A stretch of DNA of 18,934 nt from CBDUEV01 sp965366365. Its GTDB lineage: Bacteria > Actinomycetota > Acidimicrobiia > Spongiisociales > JAENVV01. The stretch is from contig CBDUEV010000052.1 in assembly GCA_965366365.1 (NCBI GenBank), positions 1 to 18,934 of the forward strand, read 5' to 3'. This document shows positions 7,677 through 18,000 of the stretch, in pieces (positions within the stretch are counted from its first letter, which is position 1; the number at the start of each line of letters is the position of its first letter). A model generated the notes under the pieces. It did no database searches, was not told where the DNA came from, and saw only the letters and a program-made list of their open reading frames with translations. The position numbers and the translations under genes were made by a program.

Positions 7677-8033
7677 GTGCTCGAGATCATCATCGGCGTT
7701 TTGTACGCCCTGGGCGCCGTCGGCCAAACCGCCGTGGTGCTCCGGAACAGCAAGAAGTTCTACTCGGACATGGCGGATCGAGCATGGTTCCTTCCGTCTG
7801 AACTCCTCATCCGGCGCGTGTTGCTGCCCAATAGCGTGATGGTCACGATCCTGGTGATCGTCCTCGAAGCAGGACTCGCCGTCGCCATCCTCACCGGCGG
7901 AGCCGGCGTCGGCCCCGCACTGGTGATCGGTGGCCTCTTCTCGATCGTCGGCGGAATCACGGGGAGCCCTGGCGAAACCCTCGGCTACTGGGCGCTTGCC
8001 GGAGTTCACTTCTGGTTGGCCTCGGGGCAATAG
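7677..8033 (+). CDS. Small four-TM membrane protein of unknown function
   Basis: I do not recognise a named family. The 118-residue product is very hydrophobic, with membrane segments at about 3-21, 53-73, 78-95 and a short one at 100-115. Between TM1 and TM2 is a polar, partly basic loop (RNSKKFYSDMADRAW, then ELLIRRVLLP). The overall look is reminiscent of small DoxX-like or DUF-type inner-membrane proteins. The only usable start is the GTG at 7677, because a TGA lies in frame at 7644 with no ATG between. An AAGGGG stretch at 7659-7664 is a distant candidate ribosome binding site. It sits 161 bp after the ATPase and beyond the large palindrome, so it is probably a separate transcript. A role in secretion cannot be claimed. 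Confidence 0.72.
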   Translation: MLEIIIGVLYALGAVGQTAVVLRNSKKFYSDMADRAWFLPSELLIRRVLLPNSVMVTILVIVLEAGLAVAILTGGAGVGPALVIGGLFSIVGGITGSPGETLGYWALAGVHFWLASGQ

Positions 8034-8081
8034 CCGAAAAGTCCCCGACGTCGACCAACGATGACCCCAGCCCGCCCAGTT

Positions 8082-8175
8082 CGACACGCACTCGCAGAAA
8101 GCACGCAGCTCCACCCCACAAGACCGCCACAGGTCCAACCTCCGGGAACGACACGCACTCCCACGAAGCACGCAG
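8082..8175. repeat. Pair of 27-bp imperfect direct repeats
   Basis: Copies at 8082-8108 and 8149-8175 both begin CGACACGCACTC and end GCACGCAG, and match at 24 of 27 positions. Start-to-start distance is 67 bp. The second copy runs into the hairpin at 8172-8194. They occupy non-coding DNA between the small membrane-protein gene and tRNA-Arg. No coding frame explains them. They could be remnants of a small repeat family, an attachment region, or part of a non-coding RNA. Confidence 0.7.
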
Positions 8176-8194
8176 TTTCGCTTGGCGAAACTGC
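8172..8194 (-). terminator. Perfect 10-bp hairpin downstream of tRNA-Arg
   Basis: GCAGTTTCGC (8172-8181) and GCGAAACTGC (8185-8194) are exact inverted repeats around a 3-nt loop. On the minus strand it lies about 29 nt past the tRNA 3' end and could stop read-through. A T-tract is absent. It overlaps the end of the second direct repeat, so it may instead belong to that repeat element. Confidence 0.55.
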
Positions 8195-8199
8195 GACGG

Positions 8200-8219
8200 C
8201 TCGAACCTCTGGGTTCGAG
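8200..8219 (-). terminator. 8-bp hairpin directly after tRNA-Arg
   Basis: CTCGAACC (8200-8207) pairs with GGTTCGAG (8212-8219) around a 4-nt loop. It begins 4 nt past the tRNA 3' end on the minus strand. It may end the tRNA transcript or help define the 3' end for processing. Its arm contains GGTTCGA, like a T-arm, and its core resembles the GAACCC/GGGTTC boxes at 7500-7512 and 7536-7548. Confidence 0.5.
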
Positions 8220-8222
8220 ACG

Positions 8223-8294
8223 CGCCCTCGGCAGGATTCGAACCTGCGCACCCGGCTCCGGAGGCCGGTGCTCTATCCCCTGAGCTACGAGGGC
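8223..8294 (-). tRNA. trnR-CCG: tRNA-Arg (anticodon CCG)
   Basis: The minus-strand cloverleaf is complete. Acceptor GCCCTCG pairs with CGAGGGC. The D-arm is GCTC...GAGC with loop AGGGGATA. Anticodon stem CCGGC/GCCGG holds loop CTCCGGA, anticodon CCG. The variable loop has 4 nt, and the T-arm is GCAGG-TTCGAAT-CCTGC. The discriminator base is G. CCA is not encoded. The tRNA reads CGG codons, which suits this GC-rich genome. Confidence 0.97.
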
Positions 8295-8308
8295 GGGATG
8301 GAGAGGCG

Positions 8309-8338
8309 AGTGTATCAGCCGCCGTGAGGGTGGCGGAA
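8309..8338 (-). promoter_or_regulatory. Candidate promoter of tRNA-Arg
   Basis: On the minus strand TACACT (8314-8309) sits 14 bp before the mature tRNA 5' end as a -10-like hexamer, with TTCCGC (8338-8333) 18 bp upstream as a poor -35. The 60 bp between the aminotransferase stop and the tRNA holds nothing else except a short CCGCC/GGCGG dyad. Confidence 0.4.
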
Positions 8339-8354
8339 GCCGGGAGAAGGTGGC

Positions 8355-9503
8355 TCAGGGTTGTCGGGCGATCCATTCGCTGAGACGTGCCACTGCTTTG
8401 GCTATGTCGTGTGGGCCCTCGGAGTATGAGAATCGGACGAAGCCGTCGCCGCGGGGCGGGTCGAAGTCCACGCCGGGGGTGACGGCGACACCGAGTTCCG
8501 TCAGCCATTCTGAGCACAGCTCTTGGCTCGGCTTGCCCAGGGACGAGATGTCCGCCCACACGTAGAACGCTCCGTCGGGCGGGGCCAGGTCCGTGAGTCC
8601 CATCTCGGTGAGGCCGGCGAGGAGAATGGCCCGGCTCTCCGCGTACCGGGCGACGTTGGCGTCGAGCTCTTCTGTGCTGTCGAAGGCAGCCGAGGCGGCG
8701 TGTTGGGCGAGCGTCGAGGGGGCGATGAAGAGATTCTGGGCAAGACGTTCGACCGGGCGGACCAGGTCTTCCGGGAGGATCAGCCAGCCGAGGCGCCAAC
8801 CGGTCATCGAGTAGTACTTGGAGAAGGACTGAATCACGATCACCTCCTCGCTCGCGGCGAGCGCCGTGGGCGCCGGACCGGTGTAGGTGATGCCGTGATA
8901 GATCTCGTCGGCCAGGTAGCGGATTCCGTTGCGGGTGCAGTAGTCGACGAGGCGGCGCTGTTCGGGTTCGGTGAGCGTGGTGCCGGTGGGGTTCGATGGA
9001 CTGGTCATCACGAGCCCATCGAGCGGCGCGGCCTGATCGAGGTCGGCGATGCTCGGCACGAAGCGGCTGTCGAGACCCACCGGTATCCCGACCAGCTCGA
9101 GTCCGAGCGCTTCGATGATGTTGCGGTAGGCGGCGTAGCCCGGCTCGGTGATTCCCACCCTGTCGCCGGCGTCGAACGCCGCCAGCATCGCCAGAACAAA
9201 ACCTCCGGATGCGCCGGCCGTCACCGCCACTCGTCCGGCGGGTATCGAAAGCCCGTAGGCGTCGGCGTAGTGACGGGCGATCCGGTCCCGCAGGGCGTCG
9301 GTACCGGACGCATGGGTGTAGCCGAGCCGGTTGGTGCGGAGCCCATGCTCGGCGGCGGCGAGGACCGGTTCGGGAGCAGCCGTCGATGGCTGGCCAACCT
9401 CCAGGTGGAGAACCTGGTTTCCGGCTCGCTCCATCTCCGCGGCCGCCTTCATGACCTCCATCACGTAGAAGGGGGCAACGTCGGATCGCTTCGATGGCTT
9501 CAT
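8355..9503 (-). CDS. PLP-dependent class I/II aminotransferase
   Basis: This is a fold-type I aminotransferase of the aspartate-aminotransferase superfamily that moves an amino group between an amino acid and a 2-oxo acid. The exact substrate cannot be read from sequence. The 382 residues carry the full set of markers: LEVGQPS (34-40), GYTHASGTDALRDRIA (61-76), TAGASGGF (95-102), SPSNPTGT with N171, ADEIYHGITY with D199 and Y202, the PLP lysine K229 in SFSKYYSMTGWRLGW with R237, and the carboxylate-binding R357 in GFVRFSYS. Length is normal. The ATG at 9503 has only a weak upstream GTAGG. It follows the histidine kinase gene by 39 bp on the same strand and may be cotranscribed. No functional link is evident. 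Confidence 0.93.
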   Translation of the reverse strand: MKPSKRSDVAPFYVMEVMKAAAEMERAGNQVLHLEVGQPSTAAPEPVLAAAEHGLRTNRLGYTHASGTDALRDRIARHYADAYGLSIPAGRVAVTAGASGGFVLAMLAAFDAGDRVGITEPGYAAYRNIIEALGLELVGIPVGLDSRFVPSIADLDQAAPLDGLVMTSPSNPTGTTLTEPEQRRLVDYCTRNGIRYLADEIYHGITYTGPAPTALAASEEVIVIQSFSKYYSMTGWRLGWLILPEDLVRPVERLAQNLFIAPSTLAQHAASAAFDSTEELDANVARYAESRAILLAGLTEMGLTDLAPPDGAFYVWADISSLGKPSQELCSEWLTELGVAVTPGVDFDPPRGDGFVRFSYSEGPHDIAKAVARLSEWIARQP

Positions 9504-9542
9504 GATCGGAGCCTACCGGCGAGGCCTGCCTGGCCCGAGCCC

Positions 9543-11228
9543 CTAGAGACCCGAAACTCCTGCGGGTTGGGAGGTGGCGTGGTCTTCGGCAGCGACCTCC
9601 TCGACTGCTTGGGGCAAGCTGAGCCGGAACACAGATTCTCCGTCGTGGACGTATTCGAGGTCGCCGTTCATCAAACGGGCCAGGCGCCGCGACACAGACA
9701 GACCCAGGCCCATCGCCACCGTTCTACCTTCGCGGTCGTGGGCCCGTTCATAGGGTTCGAAGATCCGGTCGCGAGCGGCCTGCGGAATCGGTTCGCCGTT
9801 ATCCCGCACCTCGATCAGGACCTGCTCGTTCCGGGCGTAGATCACGATGCGGCGACGCGCTCCCCCGTAGCGTTCCGCGTTGACCAGCAGGTTTCGGATG
9901 ACCTGGCGCATCCGTACCGGGTCGCCGAGGACTCCCAACCCTTCTTCTTCCACGGCGATGGGCGCGTCGGCAGAGAGTTCCGAGGCGACCTCCTTGGCGA
10001 TTCGGACCGGATCCACCTGCTCCGCTACCACCGTGATTCGCCCGATGTCGGCTCGGGCAGCCACGAGGAGGTCCTCGACGATGAACGATATCTCGCGCGA
10101 TTGGCTGGCGACGATGTCCAGCAGATCCGCCTGTTCGGCCTCAGGGAGTTGCTCCTCGCCGGCGAGGAGGGAGGCCAGCCCAACCACGGCTGTCAGCGGG
10201 GTACGCAGTTCGTGGCTCACGGTGGCGATGAATTCGTCCTTGGCGTCGATCAGGTCCGTCAGGCTTTTCTCATAGAGCCGGGCCGCGGTGATGTCGTTGA
10301 GGGCCACGATCGAGGAATTCACACCGGTGGGGTTTTGACCCGTGATCGTTCGGATGGCGACCTGCTTCTCGAGTCCCCAGCCCGCCAGGGACACCTCTGC
10401 GTCGGTTTCTGTTCGCCCCTCGGCCTGGGCCACGAATTGAGCCGCCCACCACTCCCGGGCTGGGCCACCCGCGAAAGGTCGAGCCACGCTCCCTTCGAGT
10501 TCCGAGGGTTCGGCAACCTCGAACAAGCGGGCGGCTTCTCCGTTGGCCCGCACGACGCAGGTCCGCTCCACGAGGTCGCCAACCAGTCTCGGGTCTTGTT
10601 GCATTGCCTCGGCGACGTCGGTCACTCCCCGGTCGGCGAGGTGATCCAGCGCATCGCTCCAGTCGAGTTCGAGGAGCGCAACCGGGGCGTCCACGAAGGC
10701 CAGGCGATACCGGCTGTTGACCTCCCCGGCCGCGTTCTTGACGAGTATGAAGGCGACGGAAGCGACAGAAAACGAGAGTGCCATCACGAGACCGGCCGAG
10801 AGGGCGCCTTCGAGCCGTTCCACCCACAGGACGGGAACGAGAGCTATGGCGAGGGCACCGATCGCCACCTTGGCAGCGACATGCCGAACGAGAAAGAGGG
10901 TGGATAGCGACGCCATGATGACGATGGCCGTGGTGGCGGCGACAGTCGTGTCGGGGGAGCCGACCAGCTTGAAGGTGACCACGACGGAGATGGTGGCGAG
11001 CGTGAAGGTGACGGCGGCGCTCTCACGCTTGAGGAGCACCATGGGCAGGATGAGAAACCCGGTCAAGGTGGGCCCGATCGCCTCCCACAGGAATCCGGTG
11101 TTGCCTGTCAGAACCCCCACCACCGAAAGGATGAAGCCGGACGCCAGGGCACCGACCAGGGTGATCCTGGTGACCAATCGGTGAAGGTGACCCATGTCAC
11201 CACTCGTATTGAACAGCTGCGTCGCCAA
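9543..11228 (-). CDS. Membrane sensor histidine kinase, six TM segments, orphan
   Basis: The protein senses a signal and autophosphorylates on a His to pass phosphate to a response regulator. The 561 residues have six likely membrane helices between about 22 and 163 with very short loops, so there is no large extracytoplasmic sensor. A PAS-like region follows (about 173-320). The HisKA H-box is ATVSHELRTPL with H339. The HATPase domain has an N-box (RQVIRNLLVNAERYG, 441-455), G1 box (VRDNGEP, 474-480), F-box (RIFEPYERA, 488-496) and G2 box (MGLGLSVSRRL, 507-517). The chosen start is TTG at 11228, because AGGGGAGG-type sequence lies about 9 bp upstream. An ATG 11 codons later (11195) is an alternative with a poorer site. 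No response regulator is adjacent, so the partner must lie elsewhere. Confidence 0.93.
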   Translation of the reverse strand: MATQLFNTSGDMGHLHRLVTRITLVGALASGFILSVVGVLTGNTGFLWEAIGPTLTGFLILPMVLLKRESAAVTFTLATISVVVTFKLVGSPDTTVAATTAIVIMASLSTLFLVRHVAAKVAIGALAIALVPVLWVERLEGALSAGLVMALSFSVASVAFILVKNAAGEVNSRYRLAFVDAPVALLELDWSDALDHLADRGVTDVAEAMQQDPRLVGDLVERTCVVRANGEAARLFEVAEPSELEGSVARPFAGGPAREWWAAQFVAQAEGRTETDAEVSLAGWGLEKQVAIRTITGQNPTGVNSSIVALNDITAARLYEKSLTDLIDAKDEFIATVSHELRTPLTAVVGLASLLAGEEQLPEAEQADLLDIVASQSREISFIVEDLLVAARADIGRITVVAEQVDPVRIAKEVASELSADAPIAVEEEGLGVLGDPVRMRQVIRNLLVNAERYGGARRRIVIYARNEQVLIEVRDNGEPIPQAARDRIFEPYERAHDREGRTVAMGLGLSVSRRLARLMNGDLEYVHDGESVFRLSLPQAVEEVAAEDHATSQPAGVSGL

Positions 11229-11288
11229 GTCGGCTCGCCTCCCCTCCCCTTTTGTATCGGCGCCGAAGGCCGGGTGCTTGACGGTTGG

Positions 11289-11984
11289 TCAGGGAGGCGG
11301 TGGTGGAAGATCCTGGAGCAGCTCGGCGCGCAGAGCTTGTTCGCCGATCAGGACGACGGGTTCGTCGCCGCTGAGGTCGATGGTGACGGTGGGGCCGGCG
11401 GCTTCCAGATCCGTTCGCTCGCCAAACGGCTTTTCTTTCCACATGCGGATGATCATCAGGGCGGGAACGATCAGGTAGGCGGAGTTCGCCGCCAGGTAGT
11501 ACAGCGTGTTCGGCTCGACGCATCCGGCGCACAAAGTGGCATCCGCCCATCCTTCGGTCGCCATCCTCCCGAAGATCCCCTCCGCCATGTAGGTGATCAT
11601 TCCGTGCGTGAGGGCACCGCCGTACACAAGACCAAAGGGACGCACCCAATTCCATCCCCTCACGATGGCGGGGATGAATACGAGGTAGAGCGGTAGCCAG
11701 ATGAACGCCGAAATCCAGGCCGACACTCGCACCTGTGGCGGGTTGAGGATCAGAAGCGGGTCAGCGACCCTGGCGTAGGTGTCGTAGATGAACCGCTCGA
11801 GCACGTAACCACTTTCGGGATCAAGGGACCCGTTCAGGCCATTGACGGAGTCGGTGATCACGGAGGTGGCGGCGAAAAAACCGAACGCAACCACGAAGAA
11901 CCAATCGCCTCGACGCTGCGAGATCGGCAAGCCGCGACGCTGGTCGAGCCGCCGGACGAGCCTTGTCTCCGAGATAATGGTCAC
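11289..11984 (-). CDS. EXPERA/emopamil-binding-protein-like membrane protein
   Basis: From the GTG at 11984 the product is 231 residues with four predicted membrane helices (about 28-45, 87-107, 116-134, 160-180). The core resembles the EXPERA superfamily (EBP, TMEM97, TM6SF): ADPLLILNPPQVRVSAWISA (about 74-93), a polar face, and Y-M-A-E at about 132-135 in the third helix. Eukaryotic members isomerise or bind sterols. Bacterial ones are uncharacterised, so no reaction is claimed. A helical acidic tail ends in five prolines. The frame is open up to 12074, but that would overlap the end of the upstream giant gene by 58 bp and add a basic, unlikely N-terminus. The GTG has no clear ribosome binding site, so the start is uncertain. 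It follows the giant gene by 32 bp and precedes the kinase by 60 bp, so cotranscription is possible. Confidence 0.7.
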   Translation of the reverse strand: MTIISETRLVRRLDQRRGLPISQRRGDWFFVVAFGFFAATSVITDSVNGLNGSLDPESGYVLERFIYDTYARVADPLLILNPPQVRVSAWISAFIWLPLYLVFIPAIVRGWNWVRPFGLVYGGALTHGMITYMAEGIFGRMATEGWADATLCAGCVEPNTLYYLAANSAYLIVPALMIIRMWKEKPFGERTDLEAAGPTVTIDLSGDEPVVLIGEQALRAELLQDLPPPPP

Positions 11985-12016
11985 GTCGTTGACGATAGCG
12001 ACCCAGGGCCTCGAGT

Positions 12017-15000
12017 TCAGTCGTTTCCGTCCGATGACTCGTCGTCCCGGCGGGTGCCCCACACCAGCGCCCAACCGAACAGCATGAGGAGCACCGCCCA
12101 GGTCGCTTCGGCCTGGGTGTTGGCACCCGTGTAGGGCAGACTCGGGGTGCCGTCACCTCCGCCGGTGGTGGCGGTCTGTCCGAGGATCACCAGTGTGACG
12201 ATTTCGGTGGTGCACGCCGCCGGCGAGCCGTCGTCGCACACCTGAACCAGGAACGTGTACGTTCCGGGAGTGTCGGGTAGACCGGTGAAGGTACCGTCCG
12301 ATTCGAGGATCACCCCGGGTGGGAGCGTTCCGCCGACGATGGAGAAGGACAGGTTTTCGCTGTCGACGTCCACGAAGATCAGCGGCGGAATGGCCTCGCC
12401 GACGGTGACGGTGAGGACCGAGTCGCTGACCATGACGGGCGGGTCGTTGAACGATGTGACCGTGACGGTGACGGTGGCGGTATCGCAGAGTCCCTCCGGC
12501 TCGACACTCCCCCCGGGCACGGTGATGTCTTCGCACACGACGTAGGTGAACACGTCGATCCCGCTGAACTCGGCATCCGGCACATACGTGATCGTGCCGT
12601 CCGAATTGATCGTGACGGTGCCGTTGCTCGGCTGCGTCACGGAACTGACGACGATGGCGTGGCCCTCGGGGTCGGTGTCGTTATCCATGACGGAGATCGT
12701 GACCGGGGTGTCCTCGAGGGTGGTGGCTTCGTCGTCGACGGCCACCGGCGGCAGGTTGCCGCCGAGACCGAAGTCGATCGTCAGATCGGTTTCGGCCGCC
12801 GCCAGGTCGGTGGTGATGGGGAGGGCGCCGCCCACACCGTCCGGGATGGTGTCGGGGTCGATGGCCACGAGGTAGCTGCCGGCAGGCAAGCCTTCAGCCA
12901 GATAGGTTCCGTCGGCGGCCGTCACCGTCGAGGTGGTGACGTCGTCGCTGGTTCCCAACAGGCCGTCGGGGCCCGCCCAGGTGACCGTGACGGTGACGCC
13001 GGCGATCCCGGGCTCGCCCGCATCTCGGATTCCGTCCTGGTCGAGGTCGAGCCACACCAGGTCGCCGATCGCTCCCGTCCCTGTGTACCCGAACTCGAGG
13101 CCATCCACATCCGCTACCAGCGTGACCGTGGTGGCGTGGTCGAGCAAGCCGTCGGGATCGAACGTCGCCGTCATGCCATCGGGGAGGGTGCTGTCGGACA
13201 CGACCACGGTGTATTCGCCCGCTGGAAGGTTGGCGAAGTGCACGGAGCCGTCCGGGGCGGTGGTGGCGACGAACGGGACATCGTCGGTAGTTCCGTCGAC
13301 TCCGTCCGGACCGGCCCAGGTAGCCGTGACGGTGACTCCGGGGAGTCCCGGTTCGCCGCCATCGCTGTTGGCGTCACCATCCACGTCGTACCAGACCGTG
13401 GCACCGAGTTCGAGCGTTCCGGCGACACCGAAATCGACTCCCAGCACCGAGTCGTTGGCTGCCACCGTGACGTCCGTGGTTCCGTCGGCGACGGCGTCTT
13501 CGTCGAAGGAGTGCACCACTCCGGCGGGCAGCGTGGCCGGATCGAGGGATACGCGGTATTCGCCGGGCGGGATGTCGGGGAAGTCATAAGCACCGGTTGC
13601 GTCTGTCGCCGAAGTGAACTGCGCGTCGTCAGCGGTCCCGAACACGCCGTCGGGGCCTGCCCAGGCGGCGACGACACCGATCCCGGCCAGGGGGGCATCC
13701 CCTCCGTCGAGGAGTCCGTTTGCATTGGTGTCCAACACGATGGATCCACTGAGTGAGGCCGTGGCATCGAAGCCGAAGTCGACCGTGTCGATGACGTCGC
13801 CCGAGGCGAGCGAGACGGGGGCGCCGTCGTTGCCGGTGGTGACGACGGAGCCGGCGGGCTCGTCGATTTCGATGGTGTATTCGCCGGGCGGCACCTCGAA
13901 CGAGTAGCTGCCGCCGCTGCCGGACACGGTCGTGTAGGTGACGTCGTCGGCCGTGCCGAACAGCCCGTCTGGGCCCGCATACTCGGCGGTGACCGTCACA
14001 CCGGCCACACCCGGTTCGCCGGTGCCCTGGAGGCCGTCGCCATCGAGGTCGAAGAAGACGGTGTCGCCGACGATCGCCGGCACGATCAGTCCTGCGTCAA
14101 TATCGCCGGTCTCGGCGAAAGTAACGGCGACGGGAGCGGAGAAACCGGTGCCGGGGAAGACGTCGGAGTCGATGGCGTCGTCTCCGCCTTGGTCGACCGC
14201 CGTCAGCTCGGCTCCCGCGGGGAGGAGCACCTCGACCAGGTAGTCCCCCGGCGTCAACCCGAGGAAGGAATACCCGCCGGACCCGTCTGTGAGGGTTGCG
14301 CCGACCAGGACATCGGCGATTCCATCGGCGTCTGTGTCCTCCCAAAGCCGGACGACGACGCCGGACACGCCGGCATCGCCGGGCTGGAGACCGTCGCCGT
14401 TCGTGTCCTCGAAGACGGTACCGACCACCGAGGCAGTGGGGGCATATCCCACCGGCGCAGTATTCGTGGTACCCGTGTCGAGAACGGTCACCGTCTGCCC
14501 GTCCGTGCCCGTCGATTCGGTGAGGCCGGCGGGGAAGTCGGGGTCGGACTCTTGGACGTCGGCGGTGGTGTCACCCACGGGGACGACGGCGGACCAGGTG
14601 CCATCCGCCTGGGTGACCACAACGGTGGTGGTGCCGTCCGCCAGGGTGAGGAGCACGTCGACGCTGGGGATCGGTTGGTCGGTTCCAAGGGTGTAGAGGC
14701 CGTCCCCATCGACGTCCTCGAAGACCAAGCCGTCCACGAGCCCCGTCGCCAGAACGACGACGTCTGCCGAGTCGGAATCGGTCCACGTGCCGCCGATGGG
14801 ATCCACCGCCGACACGTCCACCGTGTTCGTGAAGTTGGAGAGGACGCCAGTCACGGTGCAGGAGTATGTCTGGGATTCCCCGACCGCGAGGGTGGGGAAG
14901 ACGCGGTCGCAGCTCGGGGCGGACACATCGGTCACCGTCACGGCGGTGAGATCGGTCTCCCCGGTGTTGATGACGGTGATGGTGAAGACGGCGTCGTCGC

Positions 15001-18000
15001 CCTCGGTGATCGTCTGCACTGCCGGCGTCTTGAAGATCGCCACCGCGGGATCGAGCACGGTGACGGTTGCCGAGTCGCTTGCGCCGACCGGCGCACCGGC
15101 CTCGTCCTCCCCGGCGACGTCGATCGTGTTCGTGAAGTCGGCGGTGACACCGGTGACGGTGCAGGTGTACGTCTCCAAGCCGCCCGCGGCGATCCCGGCA
15201 AACGTGGCGTCGCAGCTGGGGTAGGACGGGTCGGTCACGACCACATTGACGATGTCGGCCGGCCCGGTGTTCTCGACGAGGATCGTGAACACGACATCAC
15301 CGCCGCTGACCACCTGCGGGTTGTCCGCCGTCTTGGTGATGGAGATCTCGGCGGGGAGCACGAGCACGTCGGCGACGTCGGTGTCGGTCACCGAGTTGCC
15401 GTTGGCGTCCGTCGCGTCGACGGTGGCGGTGTTGGTGAAGTCGGTCAGCACGTCGGCCACCGTGCAGGAGTAGGCGGTGGATGCGCCAACCGCCAGCGGG
15501 CCCACCGAGGCGTCACAGTCGGGAGCCGCCGGATCGGTGACGGTGACGAGAGGGAGGTCCACCTGGCCGGAATTGGTCACGGTGATCGTGAACACGGCGT
15601 CGCCGCCCACCCCCACCGCCTGGCTGTCGGGGCTCTTGTCGATGGACACGGCGGGGTACAGCACGGTCACGTCGGCGGTATCGGATCCGCCAGCCACAGG
15701 ATTGCCCAGCGGGTCGGTGGCCGCCACGGAGGCGGTGTTCGTGAAGTCGGCGGTGATGCCCACCAGCGAACAGGTGTAGCTGGTGCTCGCACCCGTGGCC
15801 AGAGAGGCGATCGTGGTGTCACAAGCCGGGGCGGCCGGATCGGCGATCGTGACGTCGGTGAGGTCGACGTCACCCGTGTTGGTCACCTCGATCGTGAAGG
15901 TTGCGTCTCCACCAAGGGGCACGGATTGGAGGTCGGGCGTCTTGGCGATTGCCAGGGCGGGGGCGATGACGTCCACGTCGGCGGTGTCCGAGTCGGTGAC
16001 GGTGCCTCCGACCGGGTCGGTCGCCGTCACCTCGGCGGTATTGACGAAGTCCGCCGAGGGAGTGACCGAGCAGGTGTGGGTCTGCGTTTCGCCGACGATG
16101 AGCGAGGCGATGACGGTGTCACAGGCGGGCGCCAGGACATCGGTCACCGTCACACCGGTCAGATCGGTTTCGCCGGTGTTGGTCACCGAGATCGTGAACG
16201 TGGCCGCGTCACCGACCGGCACGAGCTGCAGATCGGGAGTCTTCTGGATCTCGATGCCGGGGACCAGAACCTCGACATCGGCAGTGTCCGACGCGGAGAT
16301 TGTGTTGGTGAGCGGATCGACCGCCGTGACCGTCGCCGTGTTGGTGAGGTCGGCCGTGACCGTGAGCGTGCAAGTGTGGGTCGAGCTGGCACCCCCCGCC
16401 AGGTCGCCGATCGAGGTGGCGCAGCTGGGCGCCACGGCATCGGTCACCGCCACTCCGGTGAGGTCGACGTCACCGGTGTTGGTCACCGTGATGGTGAAGA
16501 GGGCGTCGCCGCCGACGGGAACCTGCTGCAGGTCGGGGGTCTTGGAGATCGTGACGGCGGGAGCGATAACGTCGACGGCGCCGTCGTCGGAGTCAGACAC
16601 CGGGTTGCCGAGAACGTCGGTGCCGGCCACCGAAGCGATGTTGGTGAAGTCGGCCGAGAGGGCTCCCGTGGTGCAGGTGTACGTCTCGCTGTCGCCCACC
16701 AGGATGGAGGCGAAGAAGGCGTCGCAGTCGGGGGTGGCGGGATCCGTGATGGTCACGTCGACGAGGTCCTGGTCGCCGTCGTTGGTGATGGTGATCGTGA
16801 AGGTGGCGGCGTCGCCGACCAAGATCTGCTGGAGGTCCGGGGTCTTGGAGATTGCGACACCGGGCTCGACAACGTCTACCTCTGCGTCGTCCGACCCGGT
16901 CAGGTCGGGCCCGCCGAGGGGGTTGGCGGCGGTGTAGGTGGCGACGTTGGTGAAGTCGGCCGCCACGTTGGTGACATCGCAGGTCACACTCTGGGATGCG
17001 CCGGCCGCCAGCAGAGCGATGGTCGCGTCACAGCCCGGCGCCAGCGGATCGGAGATGGTGACGTTGGGAACGTCGATGTCCCCCGAGTTGGTCACCGTCA
17101 CGGTGAAGGAAGCCGTTTCGCCGGCGAGCAGGGTCTGGAGGTCGGGGGTCTTGGAGATATCGATCACCGGGGTGACCACGTCCACGTCGGCCGAATCGGT
17201 GTCGGTCACGGTCGTGAACGGTGCATCGGCGGACACATCCACCGTGTTGGTGAAGTCGGCGCCCACGTTGGTGGCATCGCAGCTGTAGGTCTGGGTCTCA
17301 CTGACGGCGAGCGTGGCGAAGCCGGCGTCGCAGTTGGGAACGGCACTGTCCGTGATGGTGACGTTGGTGAGGGCGACTGCACCGGTGTTGGTGACGGTGA
17401 TGGTGAACCCGGCAGTGCCGCCCACCCCGATCATCTGGTAGTCGGGCGTCTTCTGGACTTCGATGCCTGGGATGAGGACGGTGACGTCTGCCGTGTCGGT
17501 GGACGTCACGACGGTCCCGAGCGGGTCGGTGCCGGCCGCGTCGACCGTGTTCGTGAAGTCGGCCGACACTCCGGTCTCCGTGCAGGAGTAGGTCTGGGTC
17601 TCCCCCACCGCCAGCAGGGCGAAGGAGTTGTCGCAGGCCGGCACGACTCCATCGGTGACCGTCACGCCGGTCAGGTCGGCGTCTCCGGTGTTGGTGACGG
17701 TGATCGTGAATGTGGCGTCTCCGCCTTCCACCACGGTCTGGGTGTCGGGTGTCTTGGCGACGCTGATCGAGGGCGAGACCGTGTCGACGTCGGCGGTGTC
17801 GCTGTCGGTGACAGTGTTCCCGGCGGCGTCCTCGGCAACCACGGTGGCTGTGTTGGTGAAGTCCGCCGGAACCGTCGCCAGGGTGCAGCTGTAGGTCGAG
17901 CTGGCCCCAACCGGCAGCGAGGCGATCGTCGTGTCGCAGTCAGGGGCGTTGGGGTCGGTCACTACCGCGTTGAAGAGGTCGACGGCGCCGGCGTTGAGCA

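Noticed and set aside
8223..8294. tRNA-Arg as an active integration site
   Set aside because: No integrase, no duplicated tRNA 3' end and no foreign-looking gene block were found within the window.
8523..10907. A 794-codon open frame on the plus strand
   Set aside because: It lies opposite the aminotransferase and histidine kinase genes, both of which carry all family motifs. The translation has no recognisable domain.
11985..12074. Start of the EXPERA-like gene at 12074
   Set aside because: It would overlap the 3' end of the giant gene, including its stop, and give a basic, proline-rich N-terminus. The GTG at 11984 leaves a 32-bp gap and a normal N-terminus.
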